64,000 nt of DNA. Source: Arachis hypogaea. Its lineage: Eukaryota > Streptophyta > Magnoliopsida > Fabales > Fabaceae. This document shows, one piece after another, positions 1-9,714 of this stretch. The notes below the pieces were generated by a model. The model was not told where the DNA came from. It saw only the letters and a program-made list of their open reading frames with translations, and searched no databases. The number at the start of each line of letters is the position of its first letter. Within the stretch, counting starts at the first letter, position 1. The DNA lies in contig NC_092051.1 in the NCBI RefSeq assembly GCF_003086295.3, positions 81,042,445 through 81,106,444 of the forward strand. Direction: 5' to 3'. The position numbers and the translations under genes were made by a program.

Positions 1-432
1 TCTCCTTTTCCATCATTCTTTTAAGAGCCAATAATTTTAACATTCATAAACATCAAATTCAAACATATGCACTGTTCAAGCATTCATTCAGAAAACAAGA
101 GTATTGCCACCACATCAAAATAATTAAATTGTTTTAAAATTTGAAATTCATGTACTTCTTTTTCTTTTTTTCAATTAAAAACACTTTTTATTCAAGAAGG
201 TGATGGATTCATGGGACATTCATAGCTTTAAGACATAAACTTTAAATTTTATTAATCATGGAATGACAATAAGACTCAAAATAAATATAGGAGCAAACCA
301 ATAACAATAGAAGGCAGAAAATAAAAAAAAATAGAAAGATAAATGACTCTTAAAATAGACTCTTAATAATAAAGGTTATCACAGAGTTAGGACTCAACAA
401 CCTTGATTTTGAGAAATGGATGCTCCCTCAAT
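1..432 (-). other. Element B 3' noncoding region after ORF2
   Basis: Read on the minus strand this stretch aligns by eye with A's region after ORF2 (about 8700-8880), including the stretch around TGTGGTGACAATACTTT. It is AT-rich and holds no ORF. It is the start of B's 3' untranslated region; the 3' LTR must lie further left. Confidence 0.7.
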
Positions 433-1524
433 CTATGGGGTGCTTGGTCCATCAAGGGAGAGCTTCTGGCGCTTCAGCTCCTTTAGCTCACGCCCCTGCT
501 TCTCCTGTTCCTTCAGCAGTTTGCAGAGCATGCAGTTTTGATTCTGTTGTTCTTCCTTAAGTTGTTCCATAGCTTCTTGCAGCTTGGTAACAGATGCTTC
601 TAGGCGGGTCCAGTAGTCAATTTCAGGAATTTTTGGGAGGAACTCCTGCGCCCTCCTTTTTATGGAGTTGTCTTGAACTTGTCCTTCCATTGACTTTTTG
701 GTGATTGGATGTTCGATTGGGATGAATTCATCTACTCCCATCCTTACCCCAGCATCTTTACATAGCAGAGAAATTAAGCTTGGGTAGGCCAGTTTGGCTT
801 CAGTAGAGTTCTTGTTTGCAATTGTGTAAATCTCACAAGAAATCAGATGATGAATCTCCATTTCTTTTCCAAGCATAATATAATGAATCATCATTGCTCT
901 TTTGACAGTGACCTCAGAGCGGTTGCTAGTGGGTAATATAGAACGCCCAATGAAGTCCAACCAGCCTCTTACAACTGGTTTGAGATCTCCCCTCTTGAGT
1001 TGGTTTGGGACACCTTTTGAATTGGTTATCCACTTAGTTTCAGGGAGGCATATGTCCTCTAGAACTTGATCCAACCCCTTATCTACTCTCACCATTCTCC
1101 TATTAAAGGATCCTGGGTTATCTTGTAGTTGAGGCAATTTGAAGACCTCTCTTATTTTGTCCAGATGGAAGTAAATAAGCCTCCCTCTGACCATGGTTTG
1201 GAAGGTATGAAAGGCAGTTCCAGTTATTCTCTGCTTATCTGTTAGCCACAAATTTGAGTAGAATTCCTGAACCATGTTTCTTCCAACCTTTGTTTCAGGA
1301 TTAGCTAGAATTTCCCATCCTCTATTTTAAGTTTGCTCTTGGATCTCTGGATATTCATCTTCTTTCAGATTGAATTTAACTTTCGGGATCACTGACCTCA
1401 GACCTATTATTTTGTGGTAATGGTCTGCATGTTCTTTGGTTAGGAACCTCTCTTGATTCCAAAGACTATTCGGAGTATTCTCTTTCTTGCCTCTTGATTT
1501 GGTTTGTTTTCCCTTAGGTGCCAT
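433..1524 (-). pseudogene. Element B ORF2 (putative plant transposon protein type), one in-frame stop
   Basis: Starting at the ATG at 1524 (MAPKGK...), one frame runs to 433 and is interrupted only by a TAA at 1327-1329. The central part is clearly related to the intact 513-aa protein of element C (30939-29398): both have a W-E-L/I-L block, a REFY/QEFY motif, a W...R-R/G-SILP block and a GYPS/AYPS block. I recall this as the 'putative plant transposon protein' domain of legume repeats; its function is unknown. The C-terminus (about residues 290-360) is a Gln/Glu/Lys-rich coiled coil ending in GRELKELKRQK. It occupies the place env-like genes take in Athila elements, but I see no signal peptide or membrane segment, so an envelope role is not supported. 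Confidence 0.8.
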
Positions 1525-1582
1525 GATCTTGATGAGTCTTAGCTCAGTGATCATGGAAAAACACACCAAACTTAGAGGTTTG

Positions 1583-1587
1583 CTTGC
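1583..1587. repeat. Target-site duplication of element A, left copy (CTTGC)
   Basis: CTTGC immediately precedes the TGATGAG start of A's 5' LTR and matches 15287-15291 after A's 3' LTR perfectly. Confidence 0.95.
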
Positions 1588-2185
1588 TGATGAGCGGATA
1601 ATTTATACGCTTTTTGTCATTGTTTTTAGTAAGTTTTTAGTAGGATCTAGTTACTTTTAGGGATGTTTTTATTAGTTTTTATGTTAAATTCACATTTCTG
1701 GACTTTACTATGAGTTTGTGTTTTTTTGTGATTTCAGGTATTTTCTGGCTGAAATTGAGGGACTTGAGCAAAAATCAGATTCAGAGATAGAAGAAGGACT
1801 GCTGATGCTGTTGGATTCTGACCTCCCTACACTCAAAGTGGATTTTATGGAGCTACAGAACTCAAAAGGGCACGCTTTCAATTGCGTTGGAAAGAAGACA
1901 TCCAGGGCTTTCCAGCAATATATAATCGTCCATACTTTGGCCGAGTTTAGATGATGCAAAAGGGAGTTGAACGCCAATTCTACGTTGCAGTCTGGAGTTA
2001 AACGCCAGAAACACGTCACGAACCAGAGTTGAACGCCAAAAACATGTTACAACTTGGCGTTCAACTCCAGAAGAAGCCTCTGCACGTGTAACATTCAAGC
2101 TCAGCCCAAGCACACACCAAGTGGGCCCCGGAAGTGGATTTATGCATCAATTACTTACTTTTGTAAACCTTAGTAGCTAGTTTAG

Positions 2186-2193
2186 TATAAATA
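2186..2193 (+). promoter_or_regulatory. TATA-like box of element A 5' LTR
   Basis: TATAAATA in the context TTTAGTATAAATAGGAC, conserved in the 3' LTR at 10315-10322. Its position about 600 bp into the LTR suits an LTR promoter with transcription starting near 2215-2225 (inferred). Confidence 0.6.
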
Positions 2194-3140
2194 GGACTTT
2201 TTACTATTGTATTAGACATCTTATGATTTTAGTTCATCTTCGGATCATTTTGATCATGTGCTATCTTAGACTTTCATGGGTGCTGGCCATTCGGCCATGC
2301 CTGGACCATTATCACTTATGTATTTTCAAACGGTAGAGTTTCTGCACTCCATAGATTAAGGTGTGGAGCTCTGCTGTTCCTCGTGATTTAATGTAAAGTA
2401 CTACTGTTTTTCTATTCAATTCAACTTATTCCGCTTCTAAGATATCCATTCGCACCCAAGAACATGATGAAGGTGATGATTATGTGACGCTCATCATCAT
2501 TCTCACTCATGAACGCGTTCCTGACAAACACTTCCGTTCTACATGCAAACAAGCTAGAATGAATATCTCTTAGATATCTAATACAGGGGACCAAGTCCGA
2601 GTTATTAGTATCTTCGTGGTATAAGTTAGAACCCATGGATGGCCATTCCTAAGATCCGAAAAGTCTAAACCTTGTCTGTGGTATTCCGAGTAGGATCTGG
2701 GAAGGGATGGCTGTGACGAACTTCAAACTCGCGAGTGCTGGGCGTAGTGACAGACGCAAAAGGAGGGTGAATCCTATTCCAGTATGATCGAGAACCTCCA
2801 GATGATTAGCCATGCCGTTACAGAGCAGTTGGACCTTTTTCACAAGAGAGGATGGGATGTAGCCATTGACAACGGTGATGCCCTTACAAAAAGCTTGCCA
2901 TGGAAATGAGTAAGACTGATTGGATGAAGACAGCGGGAAAACAGAGATTCAGAGGGACGAAAGCATCTCTATACGCTTATCTGAAATTCTCACCAATGAT
3001 ATGCATAAGTATTTTTATCTTTATTTTCTATTTATTTATTATTATTATTCGAAAATACTATAACCATTTGATATCCGCCTGACAGAGATTTACAACATGA
3101 CCATAGCTTGCTTCATACCAACAATCTCCGTGGGATCGAC

Positions 3141-3190
3141 CCTTACTCACGTAAGGTTTTATTACTTGGACGACCCAGTGCACTTGCTGG
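3141..3190 (+). other. Conserved LTR stem-loop pair SL1-SL2 (element A)
   Basis: SL1 (3141-3156) is CCTTAC-tcac-GTAAGG, followed by a T-rich run. SL2 (3175-3190) is CCAG-tgcacttg-CTGG. The same two-hairpin order occurs near the 3' end of the LTRs of B, C and G with compensating base changes. In A's 3' LTR, SL1 is at 15113-15128 and SL2 at 15147-15162 with one mismatch. Both lie downstream of the TATA-like box, so they should be in the RNA. Confidence 0.7.
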
Positions 3191-3320
3191 TTAGTTGTGC
3201 GAAGTTGTGAAGTTATGTTTGGATCATGGTATTGTGCACCAGTTATTGGCACCATTACCAGGGAGAGAACGAGCAACAAATTTTACAACCTCTGAGTAAC
3301 AATTTCGCATACCAAGTTTT

Positions 3321-3338
3321 TGGCGCCGTTGCCGGGGA
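3321..3338 (+). other. Primer binding site, tRNA-Asp type (element A)
   Basis: TGGCGCCGTTGCCGGGGA is a perfect 18-nt complement of the 3' end of plant tRNA-Asp including CCA (from memory). It lies six bases after the LTR. Confidence 0.92.
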
Positions 3339-5213
3339 TTGTTCGAGTTTGGACAACTGACGGTTCATCTTGTTGCTCAGATTAGGTAATTTTCTTTTTG
3401 TTTTATTTTCAAAAAAAAAAAAGAATTGTTTTCAAAAATCTTTCAAAAAAAAAAATTTCCTTTTGTTTTCGTAAATTATTCAAAATTTTTAAGAATGAAT
3501 TCTAGAGTTTCATGGTAACATGTTGAAGCCTGGCTGGCTGTAAAGCCATATCCAAATTCTTTTGGATTGAGGCTTCCACGTGTCAACATAAAAGGCAGGT
3601 ATATGGAGTTGGATGAAGTATCAGCTGTTGCATGCCTAATTTATATCCTAAAGCTGGCTGGCTATTAAGCCATATCTAACCCTTTGATTGGAACTTTAGG
3701 CTAACATTGAAAGATTCCTGGAATTCTTATCAAAAATTTTGAATTTCTTATTTTCTTTTTCCTATATGTTTTTCGAAAAAAATATACAAAAATCCAAAGA
3801 AATATATTTATAAAATCATAAAAATAAAAAATATTTTGTGTTTCTTGTTTGAGTCTTGAGTCAATTCTTAAGTTTGGTGTCAATTGTATTTTTTCTAAAA
3901 TTTTTTTATGTATTTTTCAAAAATTCATGCATTCAAAGTGTTCTTCATGATCTTCAAGTTGTTCTTGGCCAATCTTCTTGTTTGATCTTCATATTTTCGT
4001 GTTTTGTGTCTTTTCTTGTTTTTCATATGCATTCTTGCATTCATAGTGTCTATACATGAAAAATTTCTAAGTTTGGTGTCTTGCATGTTTTCTTTTCTTG
4101 AAAATTTTTCAAAAATATGTTCTTGATGTTCATCATTATCTTCAAAGTGTTCTTGGTGTTCATCTTGACATTCATAGCATTCTTGTATGCATTCATTGTT
4201 TTGATCTAAAATTTTCATGCATTGAGTCTTTTTCATGTTTTTCTCTTTCCTTATTAAAATTCAAAAATAAAAAAAATATCTTTCCCTTTTTCACTCATTA
4301 AATTCGAAAATTTAAGTTGACTTTTTCAAAACTTTTTAAAATTTAGTTGTTTCTTATGAGTCAAATCAAATTTTCAATTTAAAAATCCTATCTTTTTCAA
4401 AATCTTTTCCAAAAATCAAATCCTTTTCATTTTTTTCTTATTTATTTTCGAAAATTTTAAAAATATTTTTCAAAAAAATCTTTTTCTTAATTTTATCTCA
4501 TAATTTTCGAAAATATTATCAACAATTAATGTTTTGATTCAAAAATTTCAAGTTTGTTACTTGCTTGTTAAGAAAGATTCAAACTTTAAGTTCTAGAATC
4601 ATATCTTGTGATTACTTGTGAGTCAAGTCATTAATTTTGATTTTAAAATTCAAATCTTTTTTTTAAACTAATTTTAATCATATCTTTCTATCATATCTTT
4701 TTAAAACATATCTTTTTCAAAAAAAATTTGATTTTAAAATATCTTTTCTAAATTCTTATCTTCTTATCTTTTCAAAATTGATTTTCAAAAATTTTTCAAC
4801 TAACTAATTGACTTTTTGTTTGTTTCTTATCTTTTTCAAAACCACCTAACTACTCTTCTCTCTCTAATTTTCGAAAATACCTCCCTCTTTTTCAAAAAAA
4901 ATAATTCTTTTTAATTAATTAATTGTTTCAATTTTTAATTTTAATTTTAATTTTATCTTAATTTTCGAAAATCATTAACTCTTTTTCAAAATTTATTTTT
5001 TGAAATTCTCTCTCCCATCTCCTTCTATTTATTTATTCATTTACTAACACTTCTCTTCATCTCATATCTCTGCTCTCCTCACCCTTGTGTTTAGATTCTC
5101 CTCCCTTCTCTTTCCTTACATTACATTCTTTTCTTCTTCTACTCACACAAAGGAATCTCTATACTGTGACATAGAGGATTCCATATTTTCTTTGTTATTC
5201 CCTTCTTTGTCAT
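3339..5213 (+). other. Element A leader: long AT-rich untranslated region
   Basis: About 1.9 kb without a convincing gene. It is dominated by runs of T and A, with repeated perfect ATTTTCGAAAAT palindromes (4444-4455, 4503-4514, 4867-4878, 4961-4972) and dispersed TAAGTTTGGTGT motifs (for example near 3870 and 4068). It also holds a pair of related segments with GCTGGCTG and AAGCCATATC at about 3530-3560 and 3650-3680. Short ORFs here are low-complexity and not supported as genes. Confidence 0.8.
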
Positions 5214-7526
5214 ATGAGCAGGAGCAAGGACAAGAACATTCTTGTTGAAGCAGATCCTGAACCTGAAAGGACTCTGAAAAGGAAACTAAGAGAAGATAAA
5301 ATACAACCATCCAGAGACAACCTTACAGGAATTTTTGAACATGAAGAGGAGATGGCAGCCAAAAATAATAATAATACAAGGAGGATGCTTGGTGACTTTA
5401 CTGCACCTAATTCCAATTTACATGGAAGAAGCATCTCCATCCCTACCATTGGAGCAAACAATTTTGAGCTTAAACCTCAATTAGTTTCTCTGATGCAACA
5501 AAACTGCAAGTTTCATGGACTTTCATCTGAAGATCCCTTTCAATTCTTAACTGAATTCTTGTAGATCTGTGATACTATTAAGACTAATGGAGTAGATCCT
5601 GAAGTCTACAGGCTCATACTTTTCCCTTTTGCTGTGAGAGACAGAGCTAGAATATGGTTGGATTCTCAACCTAAAGATAGCCTGAACTCTTGGGATAAGT
5701 TGGTCACGGCTTTCTTAGCTAAGTTCTTTCCTCCTCAAAAGCTGAGTAAGCTTAGAGTGGATGTTCAAACCTTCAGACAGAAAGAAGGTGAATCCCTTTA
5801 TGAAGCTTGGGAGAGATACAAGCAACTGACCAAAAAGTGTCCTTCTGACATGCTTTCAGAATGGACGATCCTGGATATATTCTATGATGGTCTGTCTGAA
5901 TTAGCTAAGATGTCATTAGATACTTCTGCAGGTGGATCCATTCACCTAAAGAAAACACCTGCAGAAGCTCAAGAACTCATTGACATGGTTGCTAATAACC
6001 AGTTCATGTACACTTCTGAGAGGAATCCTGTGAGTAATGGGACGCCTATGAAGAAGGGAGTTCTTGAATTTGATACTCTGAATGCCATATTGGCTCAGAA
6101 TAAAATATTGACTCAGCAAGTCAATATGATTTCTCAGAGTCTGAATGGAATGTAAGCTGCATCCAACAGTACTCAAGAGGCATCTTCTGAAGAAGAAGCT
6201 TATGATCCTGAGAACCCTGCAATAGCAGAGGTGAATTACATGGGTGAACCATATGGAAACACCTATAACCCCTCATGGAGAAATCACCCAAATCTCTCAT
6301 GGAAGGATCAACAAAAGCCTCAACAAGGATTTAATAATGGTGGAAGAAACAGGTTTAGCAATAGCAAGCCTTTTCCATCATCCACTCAGCAACAGACAGA
6401 GAACTCTGAACAAAATACCTCTAATTTAGCAAACTTAGTCTCTGATCTATCTAAGGCCACAGTGAGTTTCATGAATGAAACAAGGTCTTCCATTAGAAAT
6501 TTGGAAGCACAAGTGGGCCAGCTGAGTAAGAAGATCACTTATACCCCTCCTAGTACCCTCTCAAGCAATACAGAAGAAAATCCAAAAGGAGAGTGCAAGG
6601 CCATTGATATAACCATCATGGCCGAATCCAAGGAGGAAGGGGAGGACGTGAATCCTAAAGAGGAAGACCTCTTGGGACGTCCAGTGATCAATAAGGAGTT
6701 TCCCTCTGAGGAACCAAAGGAATCTGAGACTCATCTAGAGAACATAGAGATTCCATTGAACCTCCTTATGCCATTCATGAGCTCTGAAGAGTATTCTTCT
6801 TCTGAAGAGAATGAAGATGTTACTGAAGAGCAAGTTGCCAAGTTCCTTGGTGCAATCATGAAGCTGAATGCCAATTTATTTGGTAATGAAACTTGGGGAG
6901 ATGAACCTCCCCTGTTCACCAATGAACTAAATGCATTGGATCAACAGAGACTGCCTCAGAAGAAACAGGATCCTGGAAAGTTCCTAATACCTTATACCAT
7001 AGGCACCATAACTTTTGAGAAGGCTCTATGTGACCTTGGGTCAGGAATAAACCTCATGCCACTCTCTGTAATGGAGAAACTGGGAATCTTTGAGGTGCAA
7101 GCTGCTAAAATCTCATTAGAGATGGCAGACAACTCAAGAAAAGAGGCTTATGGACAAGTAGAGGACGTGTTAGTAAAGGTTGAAGGCCTTTACATCCCTG
7201 CTGATTTCATAATCATGGATGCTGGGAAGGATGAGGATGAATCCATCATCCTTGGAAGACCCTTCCTAGCCACAGCAAGAGCTGTGATTGATATTAACAA
7301 AGGTGAACTAGTCCTTCAATTGAATGAGGACTCCCTTGTGTTTAAAACTCAAGGACATCCTTCTGTAAACATGGAAAATAGGTACAGTAAGCTTCTCTCA
7401 AAACAGAGTCATACAGAGCCCCCACAATCAAACTCTAAGTTTGGTGTTGGGAGGCCACAATCAAACTCTAAGTTTGGTGTTGAACTCCCATATCCAAACT
7501 CTAAGTTTGGTGTTGGGAGTCTATAA
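5214..7526 (+). pseudogene. Element A gag-protease, one frame with two in-frame stops
   Basis: From ATG 5214 (MSRSKD...) one frame of 771 codons runs to the TAA ending at 7526. It is broken only by TAG 5562-5564 (in the EFL/ICDT context, where relatives have Gln) and TAA 6153-6155. The gag core lies around residues 80-260, with FPFAVRD, W...QP, F...FPPQKL, E.LYEAWERYK and CP motifs. There is no CCHC zinc knuckle. A retropepsin-like protease follows: CDLGSGINLMP with catalytic Asp near base 7032 (residue about 607) and IILGRPFLATA near 7245. DLGS stands where relatives have DLGA. RT and integrase are absent. Confidence 0.9.
7425..7520 (+). repeat. Three in-frame copies of a CTAAGTTTGGTGTT-containing unit at the gag-protease C-terminus
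   Basis: AACTCTAAGTTTGGTGTT occurs three times about 30 bases apart and is translated as repeated NSKFGV peptides just before the stop. The same nucleotide motif recurs in noncoding parts of A, B and C and abuts the 3' LTRs of A and C, so the DNA/RNA motif rather than the peptide may be what is repeated. Confidence 0.85.
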
Positions 7527-7566
7527 AATTGACCTAATCACCTGTGTGGCTCCATGAGAGCCCACT

Positions 7567-7612
7567 GTCAAGCTATTGACATTAAAGAAGTGCTTGTTGG
7601 GAGGCAACCCAA
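7567..7612 (+). other. Post-ORF stem-loop element (element A copy)
   Basis: Begins 40 bases after the gag-protease stop. Stem 1: GTCA-agctat-TGAC. Middle: AAAGAAGTGCTTG. Stem 2: TTGGG-aggcaa-CCCAA. The same element lies at 16139-16096 (B), 31800-31754 (C) and 61630-61680 (F), with stem bases exchanged in compensating pairs. Confidence 0.75.
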
Positions 7613-7760
7613 TTTTTATTTAACTAATTTTATTTTTATTTTATTGTTATTTCATGTTTTATTAGTTTCATGATCATGTGGAGTCACAAAATAAATAGAA
7701 AAATCAAAAACAGAATAAAAAATAGCAGAAGAAAAATCACACCCTGGAGGAAGGGCTTAC

Positions 7761-8003
7761 TGGCGTTTAAACACCAGTAAGGAGCATCTGGCTGGCGTTC
7801 AACGCCAGAACAGAGCATGGATCTGGCGTTGAACGCCCAAAACAAGCAGCATCCTGCCGTTCAAACGCCAGGAATGCACACTGAGGAAAGCTGGCGCTGA
7901 ACGCCAGAAACAAGCATAGAACTGGCGTTCAACGCCAGAAACATGCTGCATTTGGGCGCTGAACGCCCAGAACAAGCACCAATTCGGCGTTTAAACGCCA
8001 GAA
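7761..8003 (+). repeat. GGCGTT-N-AACGCC inverted-repeat array in element A
   Basis: Some eight palindromic copies of TGGCGTTTAACGCCA or close variants (GGCGTTCAACGCC, GGCGCTGAACGCC) are spaced 25-45 bases apart, separated by AACAAGCA-like spacers. The same palindrome is in the LTRs of A and B, in B's spacer (15751-15950), and inside B's gag-protease hinge. Confidence 0.88.
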
Positions 8004-8255
8004 TTGCATGCAAAAGCATTTTACATGCCTAATTGGTGCATGGATGTAAATCCTTGACACCTCAAGATCTGTGGACCTCACAGGATCATCTCAAGATCTG
8101 TGGATCCCACAGGATCCCCACCTTCCCTCCTCATAATCCTAGATTCTTCCACATCTTCTTCCTCATCTATTCTTTCTTCTCTTGCTCGAGGGCGAGCAAT
8201 ATTCTAAGTTTGGTGTGTTAAAAGCATAAGCTTCTTGTTTTTCCATAACCATTGA

Positions 8256-8567
8256 TGGCACCTAAGGCCAGAGAAACCTCTAGAAAGAAGAAAGGGAAGA
8301 CAAAAGCTTCCATCAAGGGTCTATAGCTCAGTGGTAGAACATTTGACTGTAAATCAAGAGATCCCTGAGATACCTCAGGGGATACATTTTCCTCCAGACA
8401 ATTATTGGGGACAACTAAGGGTGGAGCACCAAGAGCACTCCATCACCCTCCATGAAATTAGAGAAGATCAAAGAGCAATGAGGGAGGAGCAACAAAGACA
8501 AGGAAGAGACATAAAAGAGCTCAAGGACATCATTGGTTCCTCAAGGAGAAAACGCCACCATCACTAA
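8256..8567 (+). pseudogene. Element A ORF2 remnant lacking the central domain
   Basis: The segment opens with an ATG and MAPKAR-type start like B's ORF2 (MAPKGK). It closes with a coiled-coil tail (EEQQRQGRDIKELK) like B's KEQEKQGRELKELK. The large central domain of B and C ORF2 is missing, and a tRNA-Cys-like segment with an in-frame stop sits at that point. The tail ends ...RKRHHH at 8567. This looks like an internally deleted ORF2; no function is inferred. Confidence 0.65.
8317..8380 (+). other. tRNA-Cys-like segment inside the ORF2 remnant (not a functional tRNA gene)
   Basis: GGGTCTATAGCTCAGTGGTA followed by GAACATTTGACTG matches the acceptor 5' strand, D arm and anticodon arm of plant tRNA-Cys as I remember it. 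The anticodon loop reads CTGTAAA (GTA where Cys has GCA). The T arm is replaced by a 6-bp hairpin (CCCTGA-gatacc-TCAGGG, 8363-8380), and no matching 3' acceptor strand follows. Confidence 0.65.
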
Positions 8568-9714
8568 GGTGAACTCATTCCTTGTTCTCAAATTTTCTGT
8601 TTTTCGTTTTCTTTATGTTAAGTGCTTATCTATGTTAGTGTCTTATTACATGATCATTAGTATTTAGTAACTTTGTCTTAAAGTTATGAATGTCCTATGA
8701 ATCCATCACCTCTCTTAAAGGAAAAATGTTTTTAATTCAAAAGAACAAGAAGTACATGAGTTTCAAATTTATCCTTGAACTTAGTTTAATTATATTGATG
8801 TGGTGACAATACTTTTTGTTTTCTGAATGAATGCTTGAACAGTGCATATGTCTTTTGAAGTTGTTGTTTATGAATGTTAAATATGTTGGCTCTTGAAAGA
8901 ATGATGACAAGGAGACATGTTATTTGATAATCTGAAAAATCATAAAAATGATTCTTGAAGCAAGAAAAAGCAGTGAATACAAAAGCTTGCAGAAAAAAAA
9001 AGAAAAAAATGGCGAAAAAAAATAGAAAAAGAAAAAGCAAGCAGAAAAAGCCAAAAGCTCTTAAAACCAAAAGGCAAGAGCAAAAAGCCAATAACCCTTA
9101 AACCAAAAGGCAAGGGTAAATAAAAAGGATCCCAAGGCTTTGAGCATCAGTGGATACGAGGGCCTAAAGGAATAAAATCATGGCCTAAGCGGCTAAACCA
9201 AGCTGTCCCTAACCATGTGCTTGTGGCGTGAAGGTGTCAAGTGAAAACTTGAGACTGAGCGGTTAAAGTCAAGGTCCAAAGCAAAAGAAGAGTGTGCTTA
9301 AGAACCCTGGACACCTCTAATTGGGGACTTTAGCAAAGCTGAGTCACAATCTGAAAAGTTTCATCCAATTATGTGTCTGTGGCATTTATGTATCCGGTGG
9401 TAATACTGGAAAACAAAGTACTTAGGGCCACGGCCAAGACTCATAAAGTAGCTATGTTCAAGAATCAACATACTGAACTAAGAGAATCAATAATACTATT
9501 TGAACTCTGAGTTCCTATAGATGCTAATCATCCTGAACTTCAATGGATAAAGTGAGATGCCAAAACTATTCAAGAGGCAAAAAGCTACAAGTCCCGCTCA
9601 TCTGATTGGAGCTATGTTTCATTGATATTTTGGAATTTATAGTATATTCTCTTCTTTTTATCCTATTTGATTTTCAGTTGCTTGGGGAAAAGCAACAATT
9701 TGAGTTTGGTGTTG
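8568..9714 (+). other. Element A 3' untranslated region
   Basis: No gene. It contains a purine-rich A/G tract (about 8985-9055) and a short tandem duplication of AACCAAAAGGCAAG-type sequence (about 9061-9115). A two-copy domain marked by TGTGCTTGTGGCGT (about 9220) and TGTGTCTGTGGCAT (about 9373) has a counterpart in C's 3' region. The sequence abutting the 3' LTR is GAGTTTGGTGTTG, not a purine run; GGGGAAAAG lies about 25 bases upstream. Confidence 0.75.

Larger units (their letters stand above)
1588..3314 (+). repeat. Element A 5' LTR (1727 bp)
   Basis: Starts TGATGAGCGGATAATT and ends GCATACCA, six bases before the primer site. It matches 9715-15286 once H is removed (about 1734 bp). It contains a TATA-like box at 2186, a strong hairpin at 2026-2067 (14-bp arms built on GTTGAACGCCAA, 14-base loop), and two conserved stem-loops at 3141-3190. 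Confidence 0.93.

Noticed and set aside
433..1524. True envelope gene of an endogenous retrovirus-like element
   Set aside because: Position is env-like but no signal peptide, transmembrane segment or cleavage site is visible in B or C ORF2.
8317..8388. Functional tRNA gene
   Set aside because: T arm and 3' acceptor strand are missing and the anticodon loop is altered.
9001..9091. Lys-rich/Phe-rich ORFs near the A/G tract
   Set aside because: Homopurine sequence in A's 3' region; low complexity only.
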